A DNA stretch of 64,000 bases from Microbacterium murale (GTDB taxonomy: Bacteria > Actinomycetota > Actinomycetes > Actinomycetales > Microbacteriaceae), in contig NZ_BMCM01000001.1 in assembly GCF_014635185.1 (NCBI RefSeq), positions 992,001 through 1,056,000 on the forward strand, in the 5' to 3' direction. The position numbers and the translations under genes are program-made. The notes beneath the pieces are model-generated. The model was not told the origin of the DNA and did not search any database. It worked only from the letters and a program-made list of their open reading frames with translations. Below, in pieces: positions 1 to 8,350 of this stretch (the first letter of the stretch is position 1; each line of letters opens with the position of its first letter).

Positions 1-468
1 CGCCGCTGCCGCCGGCTTGAGCCACCGAATCGGCCCTGCACCCTTGCTCCCCAGCACATCGGCAGGGTTCTGCAGCGCGCAGGAGTTCAGGCTCAGGCAT
101 CCGCACCCGATGCATCCGTCCAGGTCTCCTCGAAGATGCTCGAGCTGTCGGATGCGCGCGTCGAGCTCATCGCGCCAACGCTGAGAGAGGCGCGCCCAGT
201 CCTTCTTGGTGGGTGTGCGACCCTCCGGCAGCGACTCGAGCGCTGAGCGGATGTCCTTGAGCGGGATGCCGACACGCTGCGACACACGGATGAAGGCAAC
301 GCGCCGCAGGGTGTCACGGCAGTAGCGGCGCTGATTGCCGTCGGTGCGCTCGGAGTGGATGAGGCCGTTGCGCTCGTAGAAGTGCAGGGCAGAGGATGCC
401 ACGCCGCTGCGGCTGGAGAGTTCGCCGATCGTGAGCTTGCGGTGCTTGTTGCCGTCCAACTGGGGCAT
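1..468 (-). CDS. soxR: SoxR-type redox-sensing MerR regulator (partial, runs off the left edge)
   Basis: Translating the minus strand from the ATG at 468 gives 156 residues with no stop before the edge. Residues 12-37 are a MerR winged-helix start ([20 protein letters not shown]). Residues 119-130 carry C-x2-C-x-C-x5-C ([12 protein letters not shown]), the [2Fe-2S] site that defines SoxR, with the same spacing as the E. coli protein. An AGGAGG ribosome site precedes the start. In actinobacteria SoxR senses redox-active compounds and drives export and quinone-reducing genes. Here it is divergent from exactly such a pair, with a SoxR box between them. SoxR proteins are usually about 150-175 residues, so only the extreme C-terminus is missing. 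Confidence 0.95.
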   Translation of the reverse strand, partial: MPQLDGNKHRKLTIGELSSRSGVASSALHFYERNGLIHSERTDGNQRRYCRDTLRRVAFIRVSQRVGIPLKDIRSALESLPEGRTPTKKDWARLSQRWRDELDARIRQLEHLRGDLDGCIGCGCLSLNSCALQNPADVLGSKGAGPIRWLKPAAAA

Positions 469-494
469 GCGCTCCTCCTGACGTCACTGCCGGC

Positions 495-525
495 TTGACC
501 TCAACCATAGTTGAGGTTCTAGCGT
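495..525 (+). promoter_or_regulatory. SoxR box inside a 19-bp-spacer promoter of the exporter operon
   Basis: CCTCAA-CCATAG-TTGAGG (499-516) is a perfect 6-6-6 dyad with the half-sites of the E. coli soxS operator. It lies between a -35 TTGACC (495-500) and a -10 TAGCGT (520-525), a 19-bp spacer, which is the stretched spacing MerR-family activators act on. The -10 ends only 7 nt before the ATG at 533, so the mRNA should be leaderless or nearly so. Confidence 0.88.
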
Positions 526-532
526 CAGGGGA

Positions 533-1924
533 ATGACAACGGACACAGGAGAGGTGCGGGCCGTCGGTGCCGCCGCACCCGGCATCATGAGCGGCACGTT
601 CCTCTGGATCACGATCGGTGCGTGCGCCCTCGTGTTCCTTGGGGCTTTCGAGTCGCTAGCGGTCACGACGGTGATGCCGGTGGTGAGCGCCGAGCTCGGC
701 GGTGAGCGGCTCTACGCCCTCGCGTTCGCCGGCCCGCTGGCCACCGGGGTGATCGGCATGGTGGCCGCGGGGAACTGGTCGGACCGCCGTGGACCGACGG
801 CGCCGCTGTACTCGTCAGTGGCCGCGTTCGTCGCCGGCCTGCTGATCGCCGGGCTCGCACCGACGATGGAGATCCTGGTGGCCGGCCGCTTCGTGCAGGG
901 GTTGGGCAGCGGCGGCATGATGGTCGCACTCTACGTCGTCGTCGCCAGGGTGTACCCGCAGGACAAGCACCCCGCGATCTTCGCCGCATTCGCCGCAGCT
1001 TGGGTCGTGCCGTCGCTGATCGGGCCGACGATCGCAGCAGTGGTGACGGATCTGTGGAGCTGGCACTGGGTGTTCCTTGGCGTCGTCGTGCTCGCTCTCG
1101 CCGCGCTGTTCATGGTGGTGCCGGCGTTGCGGGGCCTGTCGCGCGACGGCGACACGTCGACGCCCTGGGCGCTCGGGCGTCTCGCCTGGTCCGTCCTCGC
1201 GGCGCTCGCCGTGCTCGCCTTGAATCTCGTGGGCGATGTTCCGGGCGTCGGCCCGGTGCTCGCCGTCGGTGCGGTGGTCGTGGCGCTGATCGCCGTGCGA
1301 CCGCTGGTGCCGCGGGGAACGTTCATCGCGCGCCGAGGTCTGCCGTCGGTGATCCTCGTCCGCGGGCTCGTGGCGGGCGCCTTCTTCGGCACGCAGGTGT
1401 ACGTGCCGTACCTGCTGACTGATCGGTACCTGCTCACCCCCACCCTCGCTGGACTCGCGTTGACGGGCGGCGCGCTGGCATGGTCGACCGCGTCGACGGT
1501 GCAGGGAAGGATGGGCGCACGGCTCTCGAACGTGATCGCCCTGCGGATCGGAACCGCGCTGGTGCTGATCGGCATCGCGCTCGTCCTGGCGACCGCTGCT
1601 TTCGGGTGGGATGCCCTGGTCATCGTCGCGGCGTGGATCGTCGCCGGCTCGGGCATGGGGCTCATGAGTCCCCGAAGCAGCGTGCTGACGCTGTCGCTTT
1701 CGACACCCGCGAATCAGGGCTTCAACAGCGCCGCCATGACGGTCGCCGATTCGTTCGGCAGCGCAATGGTGCTGGCCATCACCGGCACGCTGTTCGCCGC
1801 ATTGGCGACGACGGCGGATCCCTTCACGGCCGTGTTCGCGCTGACCGTGGTGATCGCCGTCGTGGCGGTGATCCTCGCGCCTCGAGTCGCTGGTGGTCGC
1901 GTTCACGAGGAGGTCGGAGCATGA
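533..1924 (+). CDS. MFS multidrug exporter, SoxR-controlled
   Basis: 463-residue polytopic membrane protein of the major facilitator superfamily, expected to export a drug or redox-active toxin by proton antiport. After a short cytoplasmic N-terminus come regular hydrophobic segments along the whole length; the loop GNWSDRRGP near residue 83 is the MFS motif A between helices 2 and 3. No good ribosome site precedes the ATG, consistent with the leaderless promoter just upstream. The stop overlaps the next gene by ATGA, so the exporter and quinone reductase are one transcript. Substrate cannot be read from sequence. Confidence 0.9.
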   Translation: MTTDTGEVRAVGAAAPGIMSGTFLWITIGACALVFLGAFESLAVTTVMPVVSAELGGERLYALAFAGPLATGVIGMVAAGNWSDRRGPTAPLYSSVAAFVAGLLIAGLAPTMEILVAGRFVQGLGSGGMMVALYVVVARVYPQDKHPAIFAAFAAAWVVPSLIGPTIAAVVTDLWSWHWVFLGVVVLALAALFMVVPALRGLSRDGDTSTPWALGRLAWSVLAALAVLALNLVGDVPGVGPVLAVGAVVVALIAVRPLVPRGTFIARRGLPSVILVRGLVAGAFFGTQVYVPYLLTDRYLLTPTLAGLALTGGALAWSTASTVQGRMGARLSNVIALRIGTALVLIGIALVLATAAFGWDALVIVAAWIVAGSGMGLMSPRSSVLTLSLSTPANQGFNSAAMTVADSFGSAMVLAITGTLFAALATTADPFTAVFALTVVIAVVAVILAPRVAGGRVHEEVGA

Positions 1925-2901
1925 GGGCGGTCGTGCAGCGCGAGTTCGGTGGGCCGCAGGTGCTCGTCGTCGAGGAAGTCGGTCGACCTGATCCTGCCGA
2001 GGGACAGGTCCGCATACGAGTCGCTGCCGCAGGAGTGCACGCGGTGGACACGAACATCCGGCAGGGAGATGGCCCACCATCGATGCCACGACCATCGCTT
2101 CCCATGACGCCGGGTCGCGAGGTCGCGGGCACAGTGGATGCAGTGGGCCCTGACGTGGACGCCTCGTTCATCGGTGCGCAAGTGGTGGCGCACGTCGGCT
2201 TCCTGAACGGCGGCTACGCCGAGTACGCGCTCGCTCCGGTCGTCGCACTGCACACAGTTCCAGACGGCGTGACGTTTCCCCAGGCCGTCGCATCGATCGG
2301 CACGGGCCGTACGGCACAGTACGTGCTGGAGGAGGCGCGCGTGCAGTCGACAGATGTCCTGATCATCCCTGGATCATCAGGAGGACTCGGCAGCCAGCTC
2401 GTGCAGCTCGCCCTCTCGATGGGGGCCGCGGTCGTCGCGCTCTACGGTGGCGAGGCGAAGCGCGCGGTCGTGGAAGGGTTGGCGTCGGATTCCGAGAGAT
2501 TCTTCGCGCTGGATGCCACGGACGAGTCCTGGCCGTCGCAGATGGCCGCGTTGCTCGGAGAGCGCGAGCCGTCGCTGTTGATCGACGGCGTCGGTGGTGT
2601 GACGGGCCGCGCGGCCTTCGAGGCCTTGGGCCGCGGTGGGCGTGTGGTGATCATCGGATGGTCGAGTGGTGAGGTGCTGCGGATCGACACGGATGACATC
2701 GTCGACCGGTCGTTGACGGTGACGGTTCCACTCGGACGCCCGTTGCCGCAGCTGCGCGAACTGGAGGCGCGGGCGCTCGCCGCGGTCGCTGACGGGCGCG
2801 TGCATCCGCCCGTCGACGAGTACGCCCTCGAGCGTGCCGCAGATGCGCACGCGGCGATCGAGCAGCGCAGGCAGCGGGGGAAGGTCGTGCTGATCCCGTA
2901 G
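1921..2901 (+). CDS. Zinc-less MDR family NADPH:quinone reductase
   Basis: 326 residues; start set by the ATGA overlap with the exporter, since the long upstream open frame merely shadows the MFS gene. The N-terminal GroES-like fold (MRAVVQREFGGPQVLVVEEV) and the Rossmann nucleotide motif SSGGLGSQLVQLA near residue 151 place it in the quinone oxidoreductase branch of medium-chain dehydrogenases, which use NADPH and lack catalytic zinc. Pairing with SoxR and an exporter fits a role in two-electron reduction of quinones, avoiding superoxide. SoxR regulons of Streptomyces also contain such an enzyme (family knowledge). Zeta-crystallin-like or enoyl reductase activity is an alternative. Confidence 0.88.
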   Translation: MRAVVQREFGGPQVLVVEEVGRPDPAEGQVRIRVAAAGVHAVDTNIRQGDGPPSMPRPSLPMTPGREVAGTVDAVGPDVDASFIGAQVVAHVGFLNGGYAEYALAPVVALHTVPDGVTFPQAVASIGTGRTAQYVLEEARVQSTDVLIIPGSSGGLGSQLVQLALSMGAAVVALYGGEAKRAVVEGLASDSERFFALDATDESWPSQMAALLGEREPSLLIDGVGGVTGRAAFEALGRGGRVVIIGWSSGEVLRIDTDDIVDRSLTVTVPLGRPLPQLRELEARALAAVADGRVHPPVDEYALERAADAHAAIEQRRQRGKVVLIP

Positions 2902-2937
2902 CCCGGACCGGCGCCCGTTCGCCCCTGTTGCACCTGT

Positions 2938-3000
2938 CGGAGGGTGTTACACCTGTCGGGCTTTCCAGGGGAAAACCTCCGACGGGCGCAGCACCCTCCG
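2938..3000. repeat. Imperfect palindrome in the intergenic gap
   Basis: Perfect outer arms CGGAGGGTG (2938-2946) and CACCCTCCG (2992-3000) enclose a less perfect inner dyad with CACCTGTCGG and CCTCCGACGGG. It sits downstream of the quinone reductase stop and could act as its terminator, though no T-run follows. The CACCTGTCGG word also occurs in the repeat at 30499-30584, so it may be a decayed member of that family. Confidence 0.55.
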
Positions 3001-3096
3001 CCATACGTCACACCGCGGGCGGGAACTACCCGGGGTGACATCGCGTTGCATCCAGGCAAGACTGGTGCGACACCGGTTCCGACGGAGGGCGACGCT

Positions 3097-4521
3097 ATGC
3101 CGACAGAAGAATACGACCTGATCGTCCTGGGCGGCGGCCCCGTCGGCGAGAACGTCGCCGACCGAGCCGTGCAGGGCGGACTCACCGCGATCATCGTCGA
3201 GAGCGAGCTCGTCGGCGGCGAATGCTCGTACTGGGCGTGCATGCCATCCAAGGCATTGCTGCGATCCGCGCAGGCGCTGCGGGCGGCTCAGCACGTGGCT
3301 GGTGCCGCCGAGGCGGTCACTGGAACCCTCGACGTGCGTGCGGTGCTCGCCCGCCGCAACTCGTTCACGAGCGACTGGTCGGACGACGGCCAGGTGAAGT
3401 GGCTCGACTCGGCCGGCATCGACCTCGCCCGCGGCCACGGCCGCATCACCGGTCCACGCGAAGTCACGGTGACGGCCGACGATGGCACCACGAAGGTGCT
3501 GAAAGCCCGCCACGCGGTCGCGATCAGCACCGGAACGGATGCCGCGATCGCACCGATAGACGGATTGGCGGATGCTGCGCCCTGGACGAGCCGCGAGGCG
3601 ACGAGTGCGCAGGAGATCCCGGCATCCCTCGCCATCATCGGCGGTGGCGTGGTGGCTGTTGAGATGGCCACCGCCTACGCGGGCCTGGGCTCGAAGGTGA
3701 CGCTGATCGCACGCAGCGGTCTGCTCGAGAAGATGGAGCCCTTCGCGGGAGAGCTGGTCGAGAAGGGGCTGCGCGAACTCGGCGTCGACATCCGCACGAA
3801 CACCGGCACGACCCGCGTCGCGCGCGACGCTGCGGGAGTGACGGTGACGCTCGACGACGGTACGGATGTCGTCGCGGAAGAGGTGCTCGCCGCGACCGGC
3901 CGCTCCCCACGCAGCGGCGACATCGGACTCGAGACCGTCGACCTCGAACCGGGCAGATACATCAAGACGGACGAGACCCTCCGCGTGCCGGGCAGCGACT
4001 GGCTGTACGCGGTGGGCGATGTCAACGGGCGCGTGCTGCTGACCCACCAGGGCAAGTACCAGGCCAGGGCGGCGGGCGACGTGATCGCGGCGCGTGCGAA
4101 CGGGGAAGACATCGATGACGCGGCGTGGGGGCGTCACGTCGCGACCGCCGACCACGCCGCCGTGCCGCAGGTCGTGTTCGGAGAGCCTGAGGTCGCATCG
4201 GTCGGACTGACGGCCAAGGCCGCTGAGGATGCCGGATACCGGACCCGCGTGATCGATCAGGATCTCGGGGCGATCGCCGGCTCCAGCCTGCGCGAGGACG
4301 GGTACAGCGGGCAGGCGCGCATGGTCGTCGACACCGAGCGCGACGTCATCCTCGGCGTCAGCTTCGTGGGTCCGGATGTCGCGGACCTGCTGCAGGCGGC
4401 GACCGTCGCGATCGTCGGCGAAGTCCCGATCTCACGGATGTGGCACGCGGTGCCCGCGTACCCGACGGTGAGCGAGGTCTGGCTGCGACTGCTCGAGCAG
4501 TACGGACGCGATTCGGCCTGA
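3097..4521 (+). CDS. FAD/NAD(P)-dependent pyridine nucleotide-disulfide oxidoreductase
   Basis: 474 residues of the dihydrolipoamide dehydrogenase / mercuric reductase fold. Residues 8-18 are the FAD-binding LIVLGGGPVGE; the redox disulfide is GGECSYWACMPSK (C-x4-C, about residues 42-54); a second dinucleotide site IIGGGVVAVEMA starts near residue 181; AVGDVNGR is the FAD-closing motif; the C-terminal HAVPAYPTVSE holds the His-Glu pair of this superfamily. Start chosen at ATG 3097 because GGAGGG precedes it by 9 nt and upstream codons run through a palindrome. The disulfide neighbourhood (SYWA) differs from classical Lpd (LNVG), so the substrate is unknown; no mer or acyltransferase genes are near. 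Confidence 0.88.
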   Translation: MPTEEYDLIVLGGGPVGENVADRAVQGGLTAIIVESELVGGECSYWACMPSKALLRSAQALRAAQHVAGAAEAVTGTLDVRAVLARRNSFTSDWSDDGQVKWLDSAGIDLARGHGRITGPREVTVTADDGTTKVLKARHAVAISTGTDAAIAPIDGLADAAPWTSREATSAQEIPASLAIIGGGVVAVEMATAYAGLGSKVTLIARSGLLEKMEPFAGELVEKGLRELGVDIRTNTGTTRVARDAAGVTVTLDDGTDVVAEEVLAATGRSPRSGDIGLETVDLEPGRYIKTDETLRVPGSDWLYAVGDVNGRVLLTHQGKYQARAAGDVIAARANGEDIDDAAWGRHVATADHAAVPQVVFGEPEVASVGLTAKAAEDAGYRTRVIDQDLGAIAGSSLREDGYSGQARMVVDTERDVILGVSFVGPDVADLLQAATVAIVGEVPISRMWHAVPAYPTVSEVWLRLLEQYGRDSA

Positions 4522-4606
4522 TTGTTTCCCACATTGACGCCCGACGCGCAAGCCCGCACCCGTTGTCCGTGATGTCTTATACGCTCGAACCCGAATCTGA
4601 GGAGAC

Positions 4607-4915
4607 ATGACCATGAAGGCTGTACTCGCAGGAACCGTCATCGCCGAGGCCGACGAGAGCGAGCTCATCGCGATCGAGGGCAACTGGTACTTCCCGCTCA
4701 CCTCTGTGACGCCGGGAGTGCTCGTGGAGAGCCCGACTCCCTATACCTGTCCGTGGAAGGGCGAGGCGCAGTACTACTCGCTGCACGTCGACGGCGAGAC
4801 GCACTCGGATCAGGCGTGGGGTTACCCGAACCCGTACCCCACCGCGTTCGAGCGCCTCGGCAAGGACATCTCGGGACACATCGCCTTCGGACCGGACGTC
4901 GAGGTCGGATCATAG
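4607..4915 (+). CDS. DUF427 domain protein
   Basis: 102-residue soluble protein matching the DUF427 pattern throughout: MKAVLAGTVIAEADESE at the N-terminus, then NWYFP and a C-P-W-KG core (TPYTCPWKGEAQYYSL) and a YPNPYP motif towards the C-terminus. Function of the family is not established. A GAGGAG ribosome site precedes 4607; an in-frame ATG at 4613 could also serve. It lies 25 nt upstream of the osmoprotectant ABC operon, so co-transcription is possible though a functional link is not evident. Confidence 0.85.
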   Translation: MTMKAVLAGTVIAEADESELIAIEGNWYFPLTSVTPGVLVESPTPYTCPWKGEAQYYSLHVDGETHSDQAWGYPNPYPTAFERLGKDISGHIAFGPDVEVGS

Positions 4916-4940
4916 GCCGGGCAACGGAAGCAGGGCACTC

Positions 4941-5810
4941 ATGATCGAGTTCCGTTCGGTCACGAAGAGGTTCCCCGATGGCACACTCGCCGTCGAGGAC
5001 TTCAGCCTCGTGCTGCCGTCACGCAAGACGACGGTGTTCGTCGGATCATCCGGATGCGGCAAGACGACGCTGCTGCGCATGATCAACCGCATGGTCGAGC
5101 CGACCGGCGGCGACGTCGAGATCGACGGCGAGAGCGTGCTCGACAAGAACCCGGTGAATCTGCGACGCGGCATCGGCTATGTCATGCAGAACTCCGGGCT
5201 CATGCCGCACTTCACCGTGATCGACAACGTCGCCACCGTGCTGCGACTGACCGGCACGTCCAGGAAGGATGCGCACGAGCGCGCCCGCACACTCCTCGAC
5301 ACCGTCGGGCTCGACCGCGCGCTCGCCGACCGCTACCCGAGCCAGCTCTCGGGCGGGCAGCAGCAGAGGGTCGGAGTGGCACGCGGCCTCGCGGCCGATC
5401 CGAACATCCTGCTGATGGACGAGCCGTTCGGCGCCGTCGACCCGATCGTGCGCGCCGATCTGCAGCAGGAGCTCATCCGACTGCAGCAGGAGCTCGACAA
5501 GACCGTCGTCTTCGTCACGCACGACATCGATGAGGCGTTCCTGCTCGGAGACCAGGTGGTCATCCTCGACAAGGGCGCCCGCATCGTGCAGGTCGGCAGC
5601 CCGAGCGAGATCATCGAGAATCCCGCCGACGACTTCGTGACGGCATTCATCGGCGCCGAGCGCGGCAGGAGGGCGCTGAGGATCAAGCAGACCTCGCGCG
5701 GCCGGGTGGTCGTCGATTCCGAGGGTCGCACGCAGGGCGCCCTTCTGGATGACGATGCCCCGGCGGATGCTCCGTCCGAGGTGCGCGCCGGGGGGGCCGG
5801 AACCTCGTGA
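4941..5810 (+). CDS. Osmoprotectant ABC importer, ATPase subunit (OpuCA-like)
   Basis: 289 residues. Walker A GSSGCGKTT near residue 35, Q-loop region MQNSGLMPHFTV, signature LSGGQQQRVGVARGLA and Walker B ILLMDEPFGAVD, followed by VTHDIDEA: a canonical importer ATPase closest to the glycine betaine/carnitine/choline OpuCA/ProV class. Unlike the second system at 36906 it has no CBS pair, only a 50-residue tail, so direct osmotic gating through CBS is not expected. First gene of a four-gene operon; the stop overlaps the permease start. Confidence 0.9.
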   Translation: MIEFRSVTKRFPDGTLAVEDFSLVLPSRKTTVFVGSSGCGKTTLLRMINRMVEPTGGDVEIDGESVLDKNPVNLRRGIGYVMQNSGLMPHFTVIDNVATVLRLTGTSRKDAHERARTLLDTVGLDRALADRYPSQLSGGQQQRVGVARGLAADPNILLMDEPFGAVDPIVRADLQQELIRLQQELDKTVVFVTHDIDEAFLLGDQVVILDKGARIVQVGSPSEIIENPADDFVTAFIGAERGRRALRIKQTSRGRVVVDSEGRTQGALLDDDAPADAPSEVRAGGAGTS

Positions 5811-6493
5811 ACTGGATCGCCGACAACTTCGGCCTCATCCTCGAGCTGACGCTCGCGCATCTCTGGCAGAGCGCGATCCCGATCGTGCTCGGTTTCCTGC
5901 TGTCGCTGCCGTTGGGATGGGTCGCATGGCGGTACCGACTCGTGCGGGGTCCAGTGGTCATCCTCACCGGGCTCCTGTACACGATCCCCTCTCTGGCGCT
6001 GCTCATCCTGCTCCCCGCGGTGATCGGCATCTCGACGCGTGATCCGGCGAACCTGATCATCGGCCTCACCATCTACGCGATCGCGATCCTCGTGCGTGCG
6101 GTCGCCGACGGCCTGGATTCGGTCGACCCGGCCATCCGGCAATCAGCGACGGCGATCGGCTACGGCGGATTCCGCAGGTTCTGGACAGTGGACTTCCCCC
6201 TCGCGGCGCCGGTGGTCCTCGCCGGGCTCCGCGTGACGGCAGTGAGCACGATCTCGCTCGCCACTGTCGGCATCCTGGTGGGCGTGGAGAACCTCGGCTA
6301 CCTGTTCACCAACGGTCTGCAGCGGCGCATCATCGCCGAGGTGTTCGCCGGCGTCATCGCCGTGGTGGTGATCGCCCTCGTCATCGATCTACTCCTTCTG
6401 CTCGCCGGACGCGCACTGATGCCGTGGACCCGCGCGGTGAAGAACCCGAATGCCGCGCGCCGACCCGCCCGCATCGTCAGGGCGGCCGCATGA
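5807..6493 (+). CDS. Osmoprotectant ABC importer, permease 1 (OpuCB-like)
   Basis: 228-residue inner-membrane permease starting at GTG 5807, overlapping the ATPase stop. About five to six hydrophobic helices and the cytoplasmic EAA-type loop (QSATAIGYGGFRRFWTVDFPLAAP) that contacts the ATPase. The length and the pairing with a second half-permease are typical of the OpuCB/OpuCD heterodimer of osmoprotectant importers. Ends in a short basic tail (RRPARIVRAAA). Confidence 0.9.
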   Translation: MNWIADNFGLILELTLAHLWQSAIPIVLGFLLSLPLGWVAWRYRLVRGPVVILTGLLYTIPSLALLILLPAVIGISTRDPANLIIGLTIYAIAILVRAVADGLDSVDPAIRQSATAIGYGGFRRFWTVDFPLAAPVVLAGLRVTAVSTISLATVGILVGVENLGYLFTNGLQRRIIAEVFAGVIAVVVIALVIDLLLLLAGRALMPWTRAVKNPNAARRPARIVRAAA

Positions 6494-7263
6494 ATCTGTT
6501 CGCCCAGGCCCTCGCCTGGCTGTTCTCCCCAGAACGGCTGGAAGGCCAGTACGCGCTGCCCGTCCTGCTCGGACAGCACCTGTTCTACACCGTCATCTCG
6601 GTGCTGATCGCGGCGGTCATCGCCGTTCCGGCCGGCTGGCTGATCGGCCACACCGGCCGCGGGCGCGAGGTGGCCGTGGCGATCTCCGGCGCGGCACGCG
6701 CGGTGCCGTCGTTCGGACTCATGGTGCTTCTCGTGCTGCTGCTGGGCGTGCTGCGCGTGCCGCAGGCCGCGACCATCACGTTCGTGCTGCTCGCGATCCC
6801 CTCCCTCCTCGCCGGCGCCTACACGGGTCTCGAAGCCATCGACCGTCGGGTGATCGACGCCGCCCGCGCCACCGGGATGACCGAGTGGCAGATCTTCTGG
6901 AAGGTCGAGGTGCCGCTCGGACTGCCCCTGCTCGTCGGCGGCCTGCGCGCCGCGACTCTGCAGGTGATCGCCACGGTCACGATCGCGGCCTACGTGAACC
7001 TCGGCGGCCTCGGATGGCCGATCATCCAGGGCATCCCGCTGCGCCGATTCGACCAGGTGCTCGGCGGTGCCATCCTCGTCGCAGTGCTCGCGCTGATCGC
7101 CGACATGTTGCTCGCCCTCGCCCAGAGAGCGGCTGTTCCCGCCGGCATCCGCATCGCCACCCCCGGCTCCCAGACGCCGCGAGCGACCAGGCGCGCAGCA
7201 TCCGCCGAGGCGGCTTCCGCCCGAGAAGATTCCGCCGCACCCGCCACGGCCTCCACCACTTGA
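6490..7263 (+). CDS. Osmoprotectant ABC importer, permease 2 (OpuCD-like)
   Basis: 257 residues from the ATG at 6490, which overlaps the previous stop (ATGA); an earlier in-frame ATG lies inside the first permease and is rejected. Six or so membrane segments with EAA loop IDAARATGMTEWQIFWKVEVPLGLP. Partner half of the permease at 5807. The C-terminus carries an extra cytoplasmic Ala/Ser/Thr-rich tail of about 40 residues absent from most homologues. Confidence 0.9.
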   Translation: MNLFAQALAWLFSPERLEGQYALPVLLGQHLFYTVISVLIAAVIAVPAGWLIGHTGRGREVAVAISGAARAVPSFGLMVLLVLLLGVLRVPQAATITFVLLAIPSLLAGAYTGLEAIDRRVIDAARATGMTEWQIFWKVEVPLGLPLLVGGLRAATLQVIATVTIAAYVNLGGLGWPIIQGIPLRRFDQVLGGAILVAVLALIADMLLALAQRAAVPAGIRIATPGSQTPRATRRAASAEAASAREDSAAPATASTT

Positions 7264-7264
7264 C

Positions 7265-7302
7265 CAGCACTCCCCACCAGGAACAGCACTCCCCACCAGG
7301 AA
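7265..7302 (+). repeat. Perfect 19-bp tandem duplication before the binding-protein gene
   Basis: CAGCACTCCCCACCAGGAA occurs twice head to tail (7265-7283 and 7284-7302) in the 47-nt gap between the second permease and the binding protein. Each copy carries the CAGGAA part of a ribosome site; only the second continues into AGGAAGGAAC before the ATG. Confidence 0.9.
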
Positions 7303-7310
7303 GGAACATC

Positions 7311-8231
7311 ATGTTCACCGCACGAAAGTCACGCCTCGCCCTCATTGGCGGCATCGGGCTCGCCGCCTCGCTCGTGCTCGCCGGCTGCGCGAGCAGCAAC
7401 CCGCTCGACACCCCCACCGAAGACGGCGGCGAGAGCGCCGGCTCCGACACGATCGTGATCGGCTCGCAGGCCTACTACTCCAACGAGATCATCGCCGAGA
7501 TCTACGCCCAGGCGCTCGAGAACGCCGACTTCACCGTCGAACGCGAGTTCAACATCGGTCAGCGCGACGCCTACATCCCCGATCTGGAGTCCGGTGCGCT
7601 CGACCTGTTCCCGGAGTACACCGGCAACCTGCTGGAGTTCTACGACGACTCGGCCGACGTGACCAGCCCTGAGGACGTGTACGCGGCGCTCCAGGACGCG
7701 CTGCCCGACGGATTGACGGCGCTCGACTACGCCGAGGCCAGCGACCAGGACACCTATACCGTCACGAAGGAGTTCGCCGAGGCGAACGACCTGACCTCGA
7801 TCGCCGACCTCGCGAACCTCAGCGAGAAGGCCACGATCGGCGGCGCGCCGGAGTTCGAGCAGCGTCCGTACGGGCCTGCCGGCGCCAAGGAACTGTACGG
7901 CGTCGACCTCGCCTTCTCCGCGACCGGCGACACCACGCTGGAGTCGCTGCTGGCCGGCGAGATCCAGATCGCCGACATCTACAGCGCAGACCCGGCCTTC
8001 GAGACCGAGGACATCGTCGCGCTCGAAGACCCGGAGAACCTGATCCTGGCATCGAACGTCGTGCCGATCGCCTCGAGCGATGTGTCCGATGAGATCGCCG
8101 ATGTCATCAACGCGGTCAGCGCAGCCCTCGGTGCCGACGACCTCGTCGCGCTCGGAGTGCAGAGCACGGTCGACGAGAAGTCGCCCGAGGATATCGCCAA
8201 GCAGTGGCTGGAAGACAACGACCTGCTCTGA
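7311..8231 (+). CDS. Osmoprotectant ABC importer, lipoprotein binding subunit (OpuCC-like)
   Basis: 306 residues from ATG 7311, with AGGAAGG just upstream; the longer open frame upstream is a shadow. The N-terminus is a lipoprotein signal (basic TARKSRL, hydrophobic stretch, lipobox LVLAGC), so the mature protein is anchored outside the membrane. The remainder (DTIVIGSQAYYSNEIIAEIYAQ..., LFPEYTGNLLEF) is typical of OpuAC-class quaternary-amine binders, which trap betaine, choline or similar compounds with aromatic cages. Last gene of the operon, followed by a strong hairpin terminator. Exact ligand not predictable. Confidence 0.9.
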   Translation: MFTARKSRLALIGGIGLAASLVLAGCASSNPLDTPTEDGGESAGSDTIVIGSQAYYSNEIIAEIYAQALENADFTVEREFNIGQRDAYIPDLESGALDLFPEYTGNLLEFYDDSADVTSPEDVYAALQDALPDGLTALDYAEASDQDTYTVTKEFAEANDLTSIADLANLSEKATIGGAPEFEQRPYGPAGAKELYGVDLAFSATGDTTLESLLAGEIQIADIYSADPAFETEDIVALEDPENLILASNVVPIASSDVSDEIADVINAVSAALGADDLVALGVQSTVDEKSPEDIAKQWLEDNDLL

Positions 8232-8256
8232 TCACGCAGGATCGACACACGCAGGA

Positions 8257-8294
8257 TCGAAGGGCCTTCCGGTGCACGCCGGGAGGCCCTTCGA
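8257..8294 (+). terminator. Rho-independent-type hairpin after the OpuC-like operon
   Basis: CGAAGGGCCTTCCGG (8258-8272) pairs with GCCGGGAGGCCCTTCG (8278-8293), one bulge, 5-nt loop TGCAC. No long T-run, as is common in high-GC actinobacteria. Confidence 0.8.
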
Positions 8295-8350
8295 CGCGTG
8301 CGGCACGCGGCGCCTGAGACAATGGAGCCCATGGCCATGGACTCACGCGC

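Noticed and set aside
1480-1920. N-terminal extension of the quinone reductase
   Set aside because: Lies in another frame of the MFS gene and is composed of Arg/Gly-rich sequence; the ATGA overlap at 1921 is the natural start.
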